Shown one piece after another: positions 8,216 to 17,656 of a stretch of DNA of 64,000 nucleotides (within the stretch, counting starts at the first letter, position 1; each line of letters opens with the position of its first letter). The position numbers were made by a program, and so were the translations under genes. The notes below the pieces were generated by a model. That model was given only the letters and a program-made list of their open reading frames with translations, had not been told where the DNA came from and ran no database searches. The stretch is from Stenotrophomonas lactitubi (lineage in GTDB: Bacteria; Pseudomonadota; Gammaproteobacteria; Xanthomonadales; Xanthomonadaceae), in assembly GCF_002803515.1 (NCBI RefSeq), contig NZ_PHQX01000001.1:2728001-2792000 (forward strand), given 5' to 3'.

Positions 8216-8236
8216 GTTAAGTTCATGTTACGTTCG
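8216..8236 (+). promoter_or_regulatory. Conserved upstream element of receptor 1
   Basis: GTTAAG-N4-TGTTACGTTCG lies 98 bases before the start of the first receptor gene. The same arrangement occurs before receptors 2 and 3, so it is a shared promoter or operator element; its type cannot be decided from sequence alone. Confidence 0.55.
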
Positions 8237-8333
8237 CTGAGCACTGGTTTTGGGCTCCGCGGCTGGTTGTTGCAGCACGCACGATGGCGCATGCGCAGTG
8301 CCGTACTCGTATTTGCTCTTTGAACGGAACTAC

Positions 8334-11129
8334 ATGAAAGACCTTCGCAATTCCGCACGTCGCAACACCCTCGCTGTCGCCTTGATCTCCGCCCTGGTTG
8401 CCGCCTCGCCGGCAATGGCCCAGGACAAGGCCACCAACCTGGACAAGGTCACCGTCACCGGTTCGCTGATCCCGCAGACCCAGGTTGAAACCCAGACCCC
8501 GGTGATGTCGATCTCCGCCGAGGACATCCAGACCCGCGGCTTCAGCAGCGTTGCTGAAGTGCTGCAGCAGTCCTCGCTGACCACCGGCGGCCTGCAGGGC
8601 GGCCAGACCTCGGGCGCCTTCACCCAGGGCGCCGAAGCGGCCGGCATGTTCGGCCTGAACCCGGGCTACACCAAGTACCTGATCAACGGCCGCCCGATGC
8701 TTTCGTATCCGGCGCTGTACAACGGTAGCGAAACCTTCAACAACATCAGCGGCATTCCGATCGACATCGTCGAGCGCATCGAAGTGCTGCCGGGCGGCCA
8801 GTCGTCGCTGTACGGCTCGGACGCGATCGCCGGCGTGGTCAACATCATCCTGAAGGAGCGCATGGACGGCGGCACCGTGACCGTCCGCGGCGGCACCTAC
8901 ACCGAGGGTGGTGGCAACAACATCCGCTTCAGCGCGGCCAAGGGCTTCAACGCCTTCGATGACCGCTTCCATGCCCTGGTCAACGTGCAGCTGGAAAACA
9001 GCAGCCCGATCTGGGGCTTCCAGCGCGACATCACCAAGCAGAACAACCCGGTCGGTTACACCGCGCAGCTGCCGTCCAACGACTTTGCCGTGATCGGCAA
9101 CTCGGACAACAAGCTGTACATGATGGACCCGACCCGCTGCGGCAACGTGGCTGGCCTGTATGACGGCACCACCACCGTCGGCAAGCGCACCTCCGGCGAG
9201 TCCTGCGGCTCGGTGTACAGCGCCGGCTACAAGACCCTGAAGAACGGCAAGGACAGCGGTCAGTTCTACTCGTCGATGACCTTCGACGTGAACGACAACT
9301 TCCAGCTGTTCGCCGACGTGCTGTACAGCAAGGAAAAGACCGAGTTCACCTCCGGCTCCAGCGCCCTGTGGTGGGGCACCAAGTCGGTCATGGGCGGCTT
9401 CTACGACCAGGGCCTGGGCAAGGTCGTCAATCTGCAGCGCGCTTTCGCGCCGGAAGAAATCGGCCCCGGCCACTACGACAACATCCTGAACTCGGATGAG
9501 AGCCGTTCCTACCAGGTCACCCTGGGCGGCAAGGGCATGGTCGGCGACTGGGACTACAGCGCCAGCTTCACCCGCGGTGAGTACCGTCTGGACCAGAACC
9601 GCTTCGTGCGCTGGAAGGACAAGATCGAGGACTTCTTCGGCCAGACCGTGCTGGGCCCGCGCCTGGGCACCACCGCTGATGGCTTCGGCATCTACAACCC
9701 GAACTACGCCGCGTTCTACTCGCCGATCACCCCGGACCAGTTCGCCAGCTTCACCGGCTACGGCACCCACCGCAGCAAGACCTGGCAGAACCTGGCCCGT
9801 GCACAGGTGACCAACGGCTCGCTGTTCCAGCTGCCGGGCGGCGACGCCGGCCTGGCGATCGTCCTCGAGGGCGGCAGTGAAGGTTGGGATTACTCGCCGG
9901 ACCAGGCGTTCGTCGATGGCAACGTGTGGGGCACCACCGCCGTGGCCGGCGCCGGCCATCGCAGCAACTACGCGGTGACCAGCGAACTGCGCATGCCGGT
10001 ACTGGAGACCCTGACCGTCAGCGCCTCGGGCCGCTATGACGCGTTCAAGATCGGCGACGGCACCGTCGACAAGGCCACCTACAGCATCGGTCTGGAATTC
10101 CGTCCGATCGAAAGCCTGCTGTTCCGCGGCAAGTACGGCACCGCCTTCCGCGCGCCGACGCTGTCCGATGCTTACCAGGGCATGAGCGGCTCCTACGCCT
10201 CGAGCCAGAACGACTACTACCGTTGCAGCCAGCTGGGCTACGCCCTGCGCGACGAAGCCTGCTCGTTCTACAAGACCACCTCGGTGTACAGCGAAAAGTC
10301 CGGCAACCCGGAACTGAAGCCGATCACCGCCGACGTGTGGAGCGCAGGCGTGGTGTGGGCTCCGATCAGCAACTTCTCGCTGTCGGCCGACTACTACAAC
10401 TGGAAGATCAAGAACGAGGTCAAGACCCTCAGCACCGACCAGCTGCTGCTGGCCGAGTACCAGTGCCACAACGGTCTGCCGAACAACACCTCGGCCAGCT
10501 GCCAGAACGTGACCGACTGGGTGACCCGCGATGCCGGCGGCAACCTGACCCGCGTGTACACGCCCAAGCTCAACGTTGCCAGCCAGAACCTGGAAGCGGT
10601 GACGGTCAGCGCCAAGTACCTGCAGGACATGGGCCGCTTCGGTTCGCTGCAGTTCTCGGGCAACTACACCAACATGCTGAAGCGTGAAGTGACCCCGCTG
10701 CCGGGTGCACAGAAGCTGGATCTGCTGAGCGATCCGTACAACATGTGGTACTACGACAACTTCGCCAAGGTCCGTGGCGATCTGTCGGTAGGCTGGAACA
10801 TCGGCAAGTTCACCACCACCGTGTATGCCAACTACGTCGGCAGCACCCCGAACTACCTGGCCTACACCGGCCGCAGCTATGACTACGTCCACTCCTCCGG
10901 CGCCAAGGCCGGCAAGTGGGGCTCGTACACCACGTACAACATGAGCCTGAACTACCAGGCGCAGGACGATCTGACCCTGTCGCTGATGGTCAACAACGTG
11001 TTCAACAAGCTGCCGGAAGGCCAGCGCTACAACTACCCGGGCAATGAATCGACCCCGTTCAATGGCGGCTTCTACAGCGTCTACGGCCGTCAGATCTCCG
11101 CCCAGGTGAAGTACGACTTCGGCAAGTAA
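8334..11129 (+). CDS. TonB-dependent receptor, tandem paralogue 1
   Basis: This 931-residue outer-membrane receptor starts at ATG 8334 with a signal peptide cleaved after ...SPAMA (residue 29). Next come a TonB-box-like segment LDKVTVTGS, then a plug domain (about 45-170, with IVERIEVLPGGQSSLYGSDA and GVVNIILKE) and a long beta-barrel. TonB-dependent receptors import scarce substrates using the proton motive force. It is the first of three tandem paralogues that are alike along their whole length. Extracytoplasmic peptidases downstream suggest peptide substrates, but this is inference. It ends ...KYDFGK, with two residues beyond the usual terminal aromatic residue. Confidence 0.93.
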   Translation: MKDLRNSARRNTLAVALISALVAASPAMAQDKATNLDKVTVTGSLIPQTQVETQTPVMSISAEDIQTRGFSSVAEVLQQSSLTTGGLQGGQTSGAFTQGAEAAGMFGLNPGYTKYLINGRPMLSYPALYNGSETFNNISGIPIDIVERIEVLPGGQSSLYGSDAIAGVVNIILKERMDGGTVTVRGGTYTEGGGNNIRFSAAKGFNAFDDRFHALVNVQLENSSPIWGFQRDITKQNNPVGYTAQLPSNDFAVIGNSDNKLYMMDPTRCGNVAGLYDGTTTVGKRTSGESCGSVYSAGYKTLKNGKDSGQFYSSMTFDVNDNFQLFADVLYSKEKTEFTSGSSALWWGTKSVMGGFYDQGLGKVVNLQRAFAPEEIGPGHYDNILNSDESRSYQVTLGGKGMVGDWDYSASFTRGEYRLDQNRFVRWKDKIEDFFGQTVLGPRLGTTADGFGIYNPNYAAFYSPITPDQFASFTGYGTHRSKTWQNLARAQVTNGSLFQLPGGDAGLAIVLEGGSEGWDYSPDQAFVDGNVWGTTAVAGAGHRSNYAVTSELRMPVLETLTVSASGRYDAFKIGDGTVDKATYSIGLEFRPIESLLFRGKYGTAFRAPTLSDAYQGMSGSYASSQNDYYRCSQLGYALRDEACSFYKTTSVYSEKSGNPELKPITADVWSAGVVWAPISNFSLSADYYNWKIKNEVKTLSTDQLLLAEYQCHNGLPNNTSASCQNVTDWVTRDAGGNLTRVYTPKLNVASQNLEAVTVSAKYLQDMGRFGSLQFSGNYTNMLKREVTPLPGAQKLDLLSDPYNMWYYDNFAKVRGDLSVGWNIGKFTTTVYANYVGSTPNYLAYTGRSYDYVHSSGAKAGKWGSYTTYNMSLNYQAQDDLTLSLMVNNVFNKLPEGQRYNYPGNESTPFNGGFYSVYGRQISAQVKYDFGK

Positions 11130-11160
11130 TCCCGTCGTTTTCCGGGTCTGATTCCGGACC

Positions 11161-11190
11161 AGGCCCCGCTTCGGCGGGGCCTTTTTTTTT
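11161..11190 (+). terminator. Terminator of receptor 1
   Basis: AGGCCCCGC-TTCG-GCGGGGCCT is followed by nine T residues, a strong intrinsic terminator 30 bases after the stop codon. Confidence 0.93.
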
Positions 11191-11285
11191 GGGCTGGACA
11201 CGCCGCGCCAAATGCAGCAATGCCTCAATTGTTAATCAAGAAATATTTACACAACATTCATTCCGCCAAACTCGGCAAAGCATCG

Positions 11286-11308
11286 AAGATCTCGCAAGAT
11301 CTTGTTTT
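11286..11308 (+). terminator. Terminator-like hairpin in the receptor 2 leader
   Basis: AAGATCT-CGCA-AGATCTT followed by GTTTTT. It lies 180 bases upstream of the start codon and upstream of the shared receptor element, so it could end a small upstream transcript. Confidence 0.45.
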
Positions 11309-11372
11309 TAAAGGAAATTTGATTAACCTCAAATGCCGAGCCATTGGAGCGTTACAAAGCCGCGCAAATCAA

Positions 11373-11393
11373 GTTAAGCGTGTGTTACGTTCG
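11373..11393 (+). promoter_or_regulatory. Conserved upstream element of receptor 2
   Basis: GTTAAG-N4-TGTTACGTTCG, identical in both blocks to the element before receptor 1, 94 bases before the ATG at 11488. Confidence 0.55.
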
Positions 11394-11487
11394 AAAAACG
11401 CCGCCTTTCTGCGTCTGCAGGCTGCTGAACAATCCATGAGTTCCCAGGAAAGGGAAACGCGTCTCTCACGACCACACGGAGTACCGC

Positions 11488-14295
11488 ATGTCTCGCAATG
11501 GCTTCCCGCGTCACCCGCTCACCCGCGCCGTCCTCAGCGGCCTGATCCTGGCGAGCAGCAGCGCGATCGCGCTCGCCCAGGAGAACACTCCCACCGATCT
11601 CGGACGCGTGACCGTCACCGGCTCACTGATCCCGCAGACGCAGATCGAGAACCACACGCCGGTCCTGACCGTCACCGCCGAGGACATCCAGACCCGCGGT
11701 TTCACCAGCGTGGCCGAGGTGCTGCAGCAGAACTCGCTGACCACCGGCGGCCTGCAGGGCGGCCAGACTTCCGCCTCGTTCACCCAGGGCGCTGAAGCCT
11801 CGGGCATGTTCGGCCTCAGCCCGAGCTACACCAAGTACCTGATCAACGGACGGCCGATGCTGTCCTACCCTGCCCTCTACAACGGCAGTGACACCTTCAA
11901 CAACCTCAGCGGCATCCCGATCGACATCGTCGAGCGCATCGAGATCCTGCCGGGTGGCCAGTCGTCGCTGTACGGCTCGGACGCGATCGCCGGTGTGGTC
12001 AACATCATCCTCAAGGACCGCATGGACGGCGGCGTGCTGAACGTGCGCGGCGGCGGTTACACCGAGGGTGGCGGCAACGATTTCCGCGTCAGCGGCGCGC
12101 ATGGTTTCAACGCCTTCGATGACCGCTTCCACGCGCTGGTCAACGTGCAGTACGAGAAGAGCAGCCCGATCTGGGGCTACCAGCGTGACCTGACCAAGCA
12201 GAACAACACCAAGGGCTATACGCCGCAGGTGCCGACCAACGACTTCCTGGTCTACCTGCCGGGCCAGCAGAACGCTTACGTGATGATGGACCCGACCCGC
12301 TGCGCCAACGTGGCCGGCCAGTTCGGCGGTACCACCGTACTGGGCACGCGTGCGGCCGGTGAATCGTGTGGCTCGCCCTTCAGTGCCGGCTACAAGACGC
12401 TGAAGAACGGCAAGGAAAGCAGCCAGATCTATTCGTCGATGTCCTTCGACGTCAACGACAACTTCCAGCTGTTCGCAGATGCGCTCTACAGCCTGGAAGA
12501 AGTGCAGTACACCGCTGGTTCGGGCTACGCCTTCTGGGGCAGCAATGTCGGCTTCGGTGCCTTCGTCGACCAGGCCAGCGGCGAGTACATGAACCTGCAG
12601 CGCGCGTTCGCGCCTGAGGACATCAGCGCCGCCGGCTACCGCGACATCATGAGCACCGATCGCAACAAGGCCTACCAGGTCACTCTGGGCGGTCGTGGCA
12701 ACGTCGGCAACTGGGACTACAGCGCCAGCTTCAGCCGCGGCGAGTACAAGCTGACCGAGCGCAGTTTCGCGCGCTGGGCCAACGAGATCGACAGCTATTT
12801 CGAAGATCGTGTGCTGGGTCCGGTGCTGGGCGTCAGCGACGACGGCTACAACATCTACAACCCGAACTGGGGCGCGTTCTACTCGCCGCTGCCGGCGGGT
12901 GATTTCCAGACCTTCACCGGCTTCACCTACAACAAGAGCCGCACCTGGCAGAACCTGGGCCGTGCGCAGATCACCAATGGTTCGCTGTTCAAGCTGCCCG
13001 GTGGCGATGCGGGCCTGGCAGTGGTGGCCGAAGCCGGCAGCGAAGGCTGGTCGTATGCACCCGACCAGCGCCTGCTCGATGGCAGCGTCTGGGGCACCAC
13101 CTCGGTGGCCGGCGCCGGCCATCGCAGCAACTACGCGCTGACCAGCGAATTGCGCATGCCGCTGCTGGAGTCGCTGACCGTGACCGCCTCCGGCCGCTAC
13201 GACGCGTTCAAGATCGCCGACAAGACCGTCGACAAATCGACCTACAGCATCGGCGTGGAATTCCGCCCGATCGAAAGCCTGCTGTTCCGCGGCAAGTACG
13301 GCACCGCCTTCCGCGCGCCCAGCCTGTCCGATGCCTTCCAGGGCCGCAGCGGTTACTACGCCAACGACTCGGTCGACTACTACCGCTGTGGACAGCTCGG
13401 CTTCAACCCGAGCGACACGGTGGGCTGTGCGTATGCCAACGAATCGGTGTTCGGCGAACAGTCCGGCAATGCCGAGCTGGAAGCGATCACCGCCGACGTC
13501 TGGAACGCGGGCATCGTGTGGGCCCCCATCAACAACCTGTCGGTGTCGGTGGACTACTACAACTGGAAGATCAAGAACGAGGTCAATACCCTCAGCTCCG
13601 ATCAGCTGCTGCTGGCCGAGTACTACTGCCGCAACGGCCAGACCAACAACACCTCGGCCAGCTGCCAGAACGTGAGCGACTGGATCACCCGTGACGGCAC
13701 CGGCAAGCTGGAGAAGATCTACACGCCGAAGATGAACATCGCCAGCCAGAACCTGCAGGCGGTGACGGCCAGCTTCAAGTACGTGCAGGACATCGGCCGC
13801 TTCGGTGCGCTGCAGTTCTCCAGCAACTACACCAACATGATCAAGCGCGAACTGCAGCCGCAGCCGGGCGACGACTACCTGGACCTGCTGCGCGACCCGT
13901 ACGCGATGTGGAACTACGACCAGTACGCCAAGGTGCGTGCAGATGGTGCGGTGGGCTGGGCGAAGGACAAGTGGACCACCACGCTGTACTTCAACTACAT
14001 CGGCAAGACGCCCAACCGCATGGCATACCTGGGCAAGGGCTATGACTACGTGCATCCGTCTGGTTACGAAGCCGGCAAGTGGGGCTCGTACACCACCTAC
14101 AACCTCAGCGTGAACTACCAGGCGATGGACAACCTGACGCTGTCGATGATGGTCAACAACGTGTTCAACAAGATGCCCGACGGCCAGGCCCACAGCTACG
14201 CCGGCAACATCGACGCGCCGTACAACAGCAGCATCTACAACCCCTACGGCCGTGCGGTCTACGTGCAGGCCAAGTACGAGTTCGGCAAGAAATAA
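11488..14295 (+). CDS. TonB-dependent receptor, tandem paralogue 2
   Basis: This 935-residue receptor has a signal peptide (MSRNGFPRHPLTRAVLSGLI, cleavage after ...AIALA), a TonB-box-like LGRVTVTGS, a plug with GIPIDIVERIEILPGGQSSL and a beta-barrel. It is closely similar to the receptors on both sides, most of all to paralogue 3, with which it shares a nearly identical 167-bp block (13528-13694). Substrate loops (for example residues 250-300 with a CANVAGQFGGTTVLG segment) differ more, suggesting divergence in ligand range. It has its own leader and terminator, so each receptor is probably transcribed separately. The C-terminus is KYEFGKK. Confidence 0.93.
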   Translation: MSRNGFPRHPLTRAVLSGLILASSSAIALAQENTPTDLGRVTVTGSLIPQTQIENHTPVLTVTAEDIQTRGFTSVAEVLQQNSLTTGGLQGGQTSASFTQGAEASGMFGLSPSYTKYLINGRPMLSYPALYNGSDTFNNLSGIPIDIVERIEILPGGQSSLYGSDAIAGVVNIILKDRMDGGVLNVRGGGYTEGGGNDFRVSGAHGFNAFDDRFHALVNVQYEKSSPIWGYQRDLTKQNNTKGYTPQVPTNDFLVYLPGQQNAYVMMDPTRCANVAGQFGGTTVLGTRAAGESCGSPFSAGYKTLKNGKESSQIYSSMSFDVNDNFQLFADALYSLEEVQYTAGSGYAFWGSNVGFGAFVDQASGEYMNLQRAFAPEDISAAGYRDIMSTDRNKAYQVTLGGRGNVGNWDYSASFSRGEYKLTERSFARWANEIDSYFEDRVLGPVLGVSDDGYNIYNPNWGAFYSPLPAGDFQTFTGFTYNKSRTWQNLGRAQITNGSLFKLPGGDAGLAVVAEAGSEGWSYAPDQRLLDGSVWGTTSVAGAGHRSNYALTSELRMPLLESLTVTASGRYDAFKIADKTVDKSTYSIGVEFRPIESLLFRGKYGTAFRAPSLSDAFQGRSGYYANDSVDYYRCGQLGFNPSDTVGCAYANESVFGEQSGNAELEAITADVWNAGIVWAPINNLSVSVDYYNWKIKNEVNTLSSDQLLLAEYYCRNGQTNNTSASCQNVSDWITRDGTGKLEKIYTPKMNIASQNLQAVTASFKYVQDIGRFGALQFSSNYTNMIKRELQPQPGDDYLDLLRDPYAMWNYDQYAKVRADGAVGWAKDKWTTTLYFNYIGKTPNRMAYLGKGYDYVHPSGYEAGKWGSYTTYNLSVNYQAMDNLTLSMMVNNVFNKMPDGQAHSYAGNIDAPYNSSIYNPYGRAVYVQAKYEFGKK

Positions 14296-14319
14296 GCGCC
14301 GCTCTCGCAGCAACCCAAG

Positions 14320-14344
14320 GGCCCCGCTTCGGCGGGGCCTTTTT
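14320..14344 (+). terminator. Terminator of receptor 2
   Basis: GGCCCCGC-TTCG-GCGGGGCC followed by five T residues, nearly the same hairpin as after receptor 1. Confidence 0.9.
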
Positions 14345-14683
14345 CATGCCCGCCAATTGAGACGAATCAAAGTAATAAGTCCCATAAATTAAATAATCAG
14401 AAAGAATTTGAAGGCGACCCCAAGCCTTTGATCCTGAAGACAAATATTGCTATCGAAGCATATTGTTCTGCATCGCAACATTTTGAAACATTCCCAGACA
14501 AACCCGTTTATCCATTGATTACAAAGGAATTTCCCGGGAGCACGTGGCACATCCGTATGACCGCAGCATTTTGACAACGTGAACGCCGTGTTACGGTCCT
14601 GCTGAATGGATTGCAACTGAACAAATCATGAAGATGTCACGGAGGACATCAGCCAGACGACATCGCTCACACGGGGATCCATC
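14345..14683 (+). other. AT-rich leader region of receptor 3
   Basis: This 339-base gap is A+T-rich compared with all neighbouring genes. It holds TTGACA at 14571-14576 and the shared receptor element at 14579-14599. No open frame worth calling was found. Confidence 0.6.
14579..14599 (+). promoter_or_regulatory. Conserved upstream element of receptor 3
   Basis: GTGAAC-N4-TGTTACGGTCC, a slightly diverged copy of the element before receptors 1 and 2, 84 bases before the ATG. A TTGACA hexamer lies just upstream at 14571. Confidence 0.5.
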
Positions 14684-17488
14684 ATGTCTCGCCATCGCTC
14701 CACGCCTTCGCGTCACCCCCTGACCCTCGCCCTGATCGGCACCCTGCTCGCCTCCGGCGCAGCCCACGCGCAGGACAACGCGCCGACCCAGCTCGACCGC
14801 GTCACCGTCACCGGGTCACTGATCCCGCAGACGCAGATCGAGAACCACACGCCGGTCCTGACCGTTACCGCCGAGGACATCCAGACCCGCGGTTTCACCA
14901 GTGTCGCCGACGTCCTGCAGCAGTCCTCGCTGTCGACCGGCGGCCTGCAGGGCGGACAGACCTCTGCTTCGTTCACCCAGGGTGCCGAGGCAGCCGGCAT
15001 GTTCGGGCTCAGCCCCGGCTACACCAAGTACCTGATCAACGGCCGCCCGATGCTCTCGTATCCGGCGCTGTACAACGGCAGCGACAGTTTCAACAACATC
15101 AGCGGCATTCCGATCGACATCGTCGAGCGCATCGAGATCCTGCCCGGTGGCCAGTCGTCGCTGTACGGTTCGGATGCGATCGCCGGCGTGGTCAACATCA
15201 TCCTCAAGGAGCGCATGGACGGCGGCGTGCTCAACGTCCGCGGCGGCGCCTACTCCGAGGGCGGCGGCAACAGTGTGCGCGTGAGTGCGGCGCGCGGCTT
15301 CAATGGTGTCGATGATCGATTCCATGCGCTGGTCAACGTGCAGTACGAAAAGACCAGCCCGATCTGGGGCTACCAGCGCGACCTGACCAAGGTCAACAAT
15401 CCCGACGGCTACAGCCCACAGTACGTCTCCAACGACTTCCTGGTATTGCTGCCGGCCAACAGCAACCGCTACGCGATGATGGACCCGAACCTGTGCGCCA
15501 ACGTGGCGGGCCAGTTCGACGGCACCACCGTGCTCGGTACCCGGCCGACCGGCCAGGCCTGTGGTTCGGTGTATGGCACCGGCTACAAGACCATCAAGAA
15601 CGGCAAGGAAAGCGGGCAGATCTACAGCTCGATGACCTTCGATGTGAATGACAACTTCCAGCTGTTCGGCGACGCGCTCTACAGCCTGGAAGAAGTGAAG
15701 TACGCCACCGGCTCCGGCTACACCTGGTGGGGCACCTCCTCCGGCTGGGGCCGCTTCTATGATCAGGACAGCGGCCAGTACATGAACCTGCAGCGCGTGT
15801 TCGCGCCGGAGGACATCGGCGGCGGCGGCTACCGCGACATCATGAACACCGATCGCAACAAGGCCTACCAGGTCACGCTCGGCGGTCGCGGCACGGTCGG
15901 CAACTGGGATTACAGCGCAAGCTTCACCCGCGGCGAGTACAAGCTGACCGAGCGCAACTTCGTGCGCTGGAACGATCCGATCAACGATTACTTCGAGCAG
16001 CGTGTGCTGGGGCCGGTCCTGGGTACCACCAGTACCGGCTACGACATCTACAGCCCGGACTGGGAAGCGTTCTACTCGCCGCTGCCGAGCGGAGATTTCC
16101 AGAGCTTCACCGGCTACACCTACAGCCAGAGCCGGACCTGGCAGAACCTGTTGCGTGCGCAGGTCACCAACGGTTCGTTGTTCAAGCTGCCCGGCGGCGA
16201 TGCCGGCTTCGCAGTGGTGGTCGAAGGTGGCAGCGAAGGCTGGGACTATACGCCGGATGCACGCCTGGTCGATGGCAGCGTCTGGGGCACCACTGCGGTG
16301 TCCGGCGCAGGCCATCGCAGCAACTATGCAGTGACCACTGAACTGCGCATGCCGTTGCTGGAATCGCTGACGGTAACCGGCTCCGGTCGCTACGACGCCT
16401 TCAAGATCGGCAGCAGCACCGTCGACAAGGCAACCTACAGCGTCGGACTGGAATTCCGTCCGATCGACAGCCTGCTGTTCCGTGGCAAGTACGGCACCGC
16501 ATTCCGTGCGCCCACCTTGTCCGACGCTTTCCAGGGTGTCAGCGGCTATTACGCCAACGGCTCCACCGACTACTACCGTTGCGGCCAGCTTGGCTACGAC
16601 CCGGCCAACACGACGGGCTGCCCGTATGACAGCGTGTCAGTGTTTGGAACGCAGTCCGGCAACCCCGACCTGGAACCGATCACCGCAGATGTATGGAACG
16701 CCGGCATCGTGTGGGCTCCGATCAACAACCTGTCGGTGTCGGTGGACTACTACAACTGGAAGATCAAGAACGAGGTCAACACGCTCAGCTCCGATCAGCT
16801 GCTGCTGGCCGAGTACTACTGCCGCAACGGCCAGACCAACAACACCTCGGCCAGCTGCCAGAACGTGAGCGACTGGATCACCCGTGATGCCTCCGGCGTA
16901 CTCGATGAGATCTATACGCCGAAGATGAACGTGGCCAGCCAGAACCTGCAGGCGCTGACGGCCAGCTTCAAGTACGTGCAGGACCTCGGCCGCTTCGGTT
17001 CGCTGCAGTTCTCCGGCAACTACACCGACATGCTCAAGCGCGAACTGCAGCCGCAGCCGGGCGATGAGTACCTGGACCTGCTGCGCGACCCGTATGCGAT
17101 GTGGGTGTACGACTCGTACGCCAAGGTGCGCGCCGACGGTTCGATCGGCTGGGCCAAGGACAAGTGGACCACCACCCTGTATGCCAACTACATCGGCAAG
17201 ACGCCGAACTACATGGCCTACCTGGGCAACGGCTACGACTACGTCCACACCTCCGGCTACAAGGCCGGCAAGTGGGGCTCGTACACCACCTACAACCTCA
17301 GCGTGAATTATCGGGCGATGGACAACCTGACGCTGTCACTGATGGTCAACAACGTGTTCAACAAGCTGCCGGACAACCAGCGGTACAGCTTCGCCGGCAC
17401 CAGCGGCCAGCCATACAACAACTACCTGTACAACGCCTACGGCCGTGCCATCTACGTGCAGGCCAAGTACGAGTTCGGCAACCACTGA
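14684..17488 (+). CDS. TonB-dependent receptor, tandem paralogue 3
   Basis: This 934-residue receptor has a signal peptide ending ...SGAAHAQD, a TonB-box-like LDRVTVTGS, plug and beta-barrel in the same arrangement as paralogues 1 and 2. A GGGGATCC sequence lies before the ATG. The first 100 mature residues and the 16721-16887 block are almost the same as in paralogue 2, while other barrel segments are more diverged, consistent with duplication plus gene conversion. The C-terminus is KYEFGNH. The ligand is unknown. Confidence 0.93.
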   Translation: MSRHRSTPSRHPLTLALIGTLLASGAAHAQDNAPTQLDRVTVTGSLIPQTQIENHTPVLTVTAEDIQTRGFTSVADVLQQSSLSTGGLQGGQTSASFTQGAEAAGMFGLSPGYTKYLINGRPMLSYPALYNGSDSFNNISGIPIDIVERIEILPGGQSSLYGSDAIAGVVNIILKERMDGGVLNVRGGAYSEGGGNSVRVSAARGFNGVDDRFHALVNVQYEKTSPIWGYQRDLTKVNNPDGYSPQYVSNDFLVLLPANSNRYAMMDPNLCANVAGQFDGTTVLGTRPTGQACGSVYGTGYKTIKNGKESGQIYSSMTFDVNDNFQLFGDALYSLEEVKYATGSGYTWWGTSSGWGRFYDQDSGQYMNLQRVFAPEDIGGGGYRDIMNTDRNKAYQVTLGGRGTVGNWDYSASFTRGEYKLTERNFVRWNDPINDYFEQRVLGPVLGTTSTGYDIYSPDWEAFYSPLPSGDFQSFTGYTYSQSRTWQNLLRAQVTNGSLFKLPGGDAGFAVVVEGGSEGWDYTPDARLVDGSVWGTTAVSGAGHRSNYAVTTELRMPLLESLTVTGSGRYDAFKIGSSTVDKATYSVGLEFRPIDSLLFRGKYGTAFRAPTLSDAFQGVSGYYANGSTDYYRCGQLGYDPANTTGCPYDSVSVFGTQSGNPDLEPITADVWNAGIVWAPINNLSVSVDYYNWKIKNEVNTLSSDQLLLAEYYCRNGQTNNTSASCQNVSDWITRDASGVLDEIYTPKMNVASQNLQALTASFKYVQDLGRFGSLQFSGNYTDMLKRELQPQPGDEYLDLLRDPYAMWVYDSYAKVRADGSIGWAKDKWTTTLYANYIGKTPNYMAYLGNGYDYVHTSGYKAGKWGSYTTYNLSVNYRAMDNLTLSLMVNNVFNKLPDNQRYSFAGTSGQPYNNYLYNAYGRAIYVQAKYEFGNH

Positions 17489-17512
17489 TCCGTCGACACG
17501 TTCGCGTACAGC

Positions 17513-17540
17513 AGAAGACCCCGCCCCGGCGGGGTCTTCT
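17513..17540 (+). terminator. Hairpin after receptor 3
   Basis: A 13-bp inverted repeat (AGAAGACCCCGCC and its complement) 25 bases after the stop; it lacks a T run and is a weaker terminator candidate. Confidence 0.6.
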
Positions 17541-17656
17541 GCGTTGAGGCCCGCCCAGCCTGTCCGGCGGGGGGATTTCACGCCAAGTTGACGGACGAAG
17601 GCTGTTCGTTCATCTTCAGGTCATCTTCCAGTCACGTTGCCAAGGATGCCCTGTAC

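Larger units (their letters stand above)
11191..11487 (+). other. AT-rich leader region of receptor 2
   Basis: This gap is clearly richer in A+T than the flanking genes. It holds a terminator-like hairpin (11286-11308) and, downstream of it, the conserved GTTAAG-N4-TGTTACGTTCG element. No convincing open frame is present. Confidence 0.6.

Noticed and set aside
8223..11228. A very long open frame antisense to receptor 1 (similar ones lie antisense to receptor 2 and to yhdP, 56830-61890)
   Set aside because: The sense strand has clear domains, signal peptide and terminator. Long antisense frames are common in high G+C coding DNA and these have no recognisable protein features.
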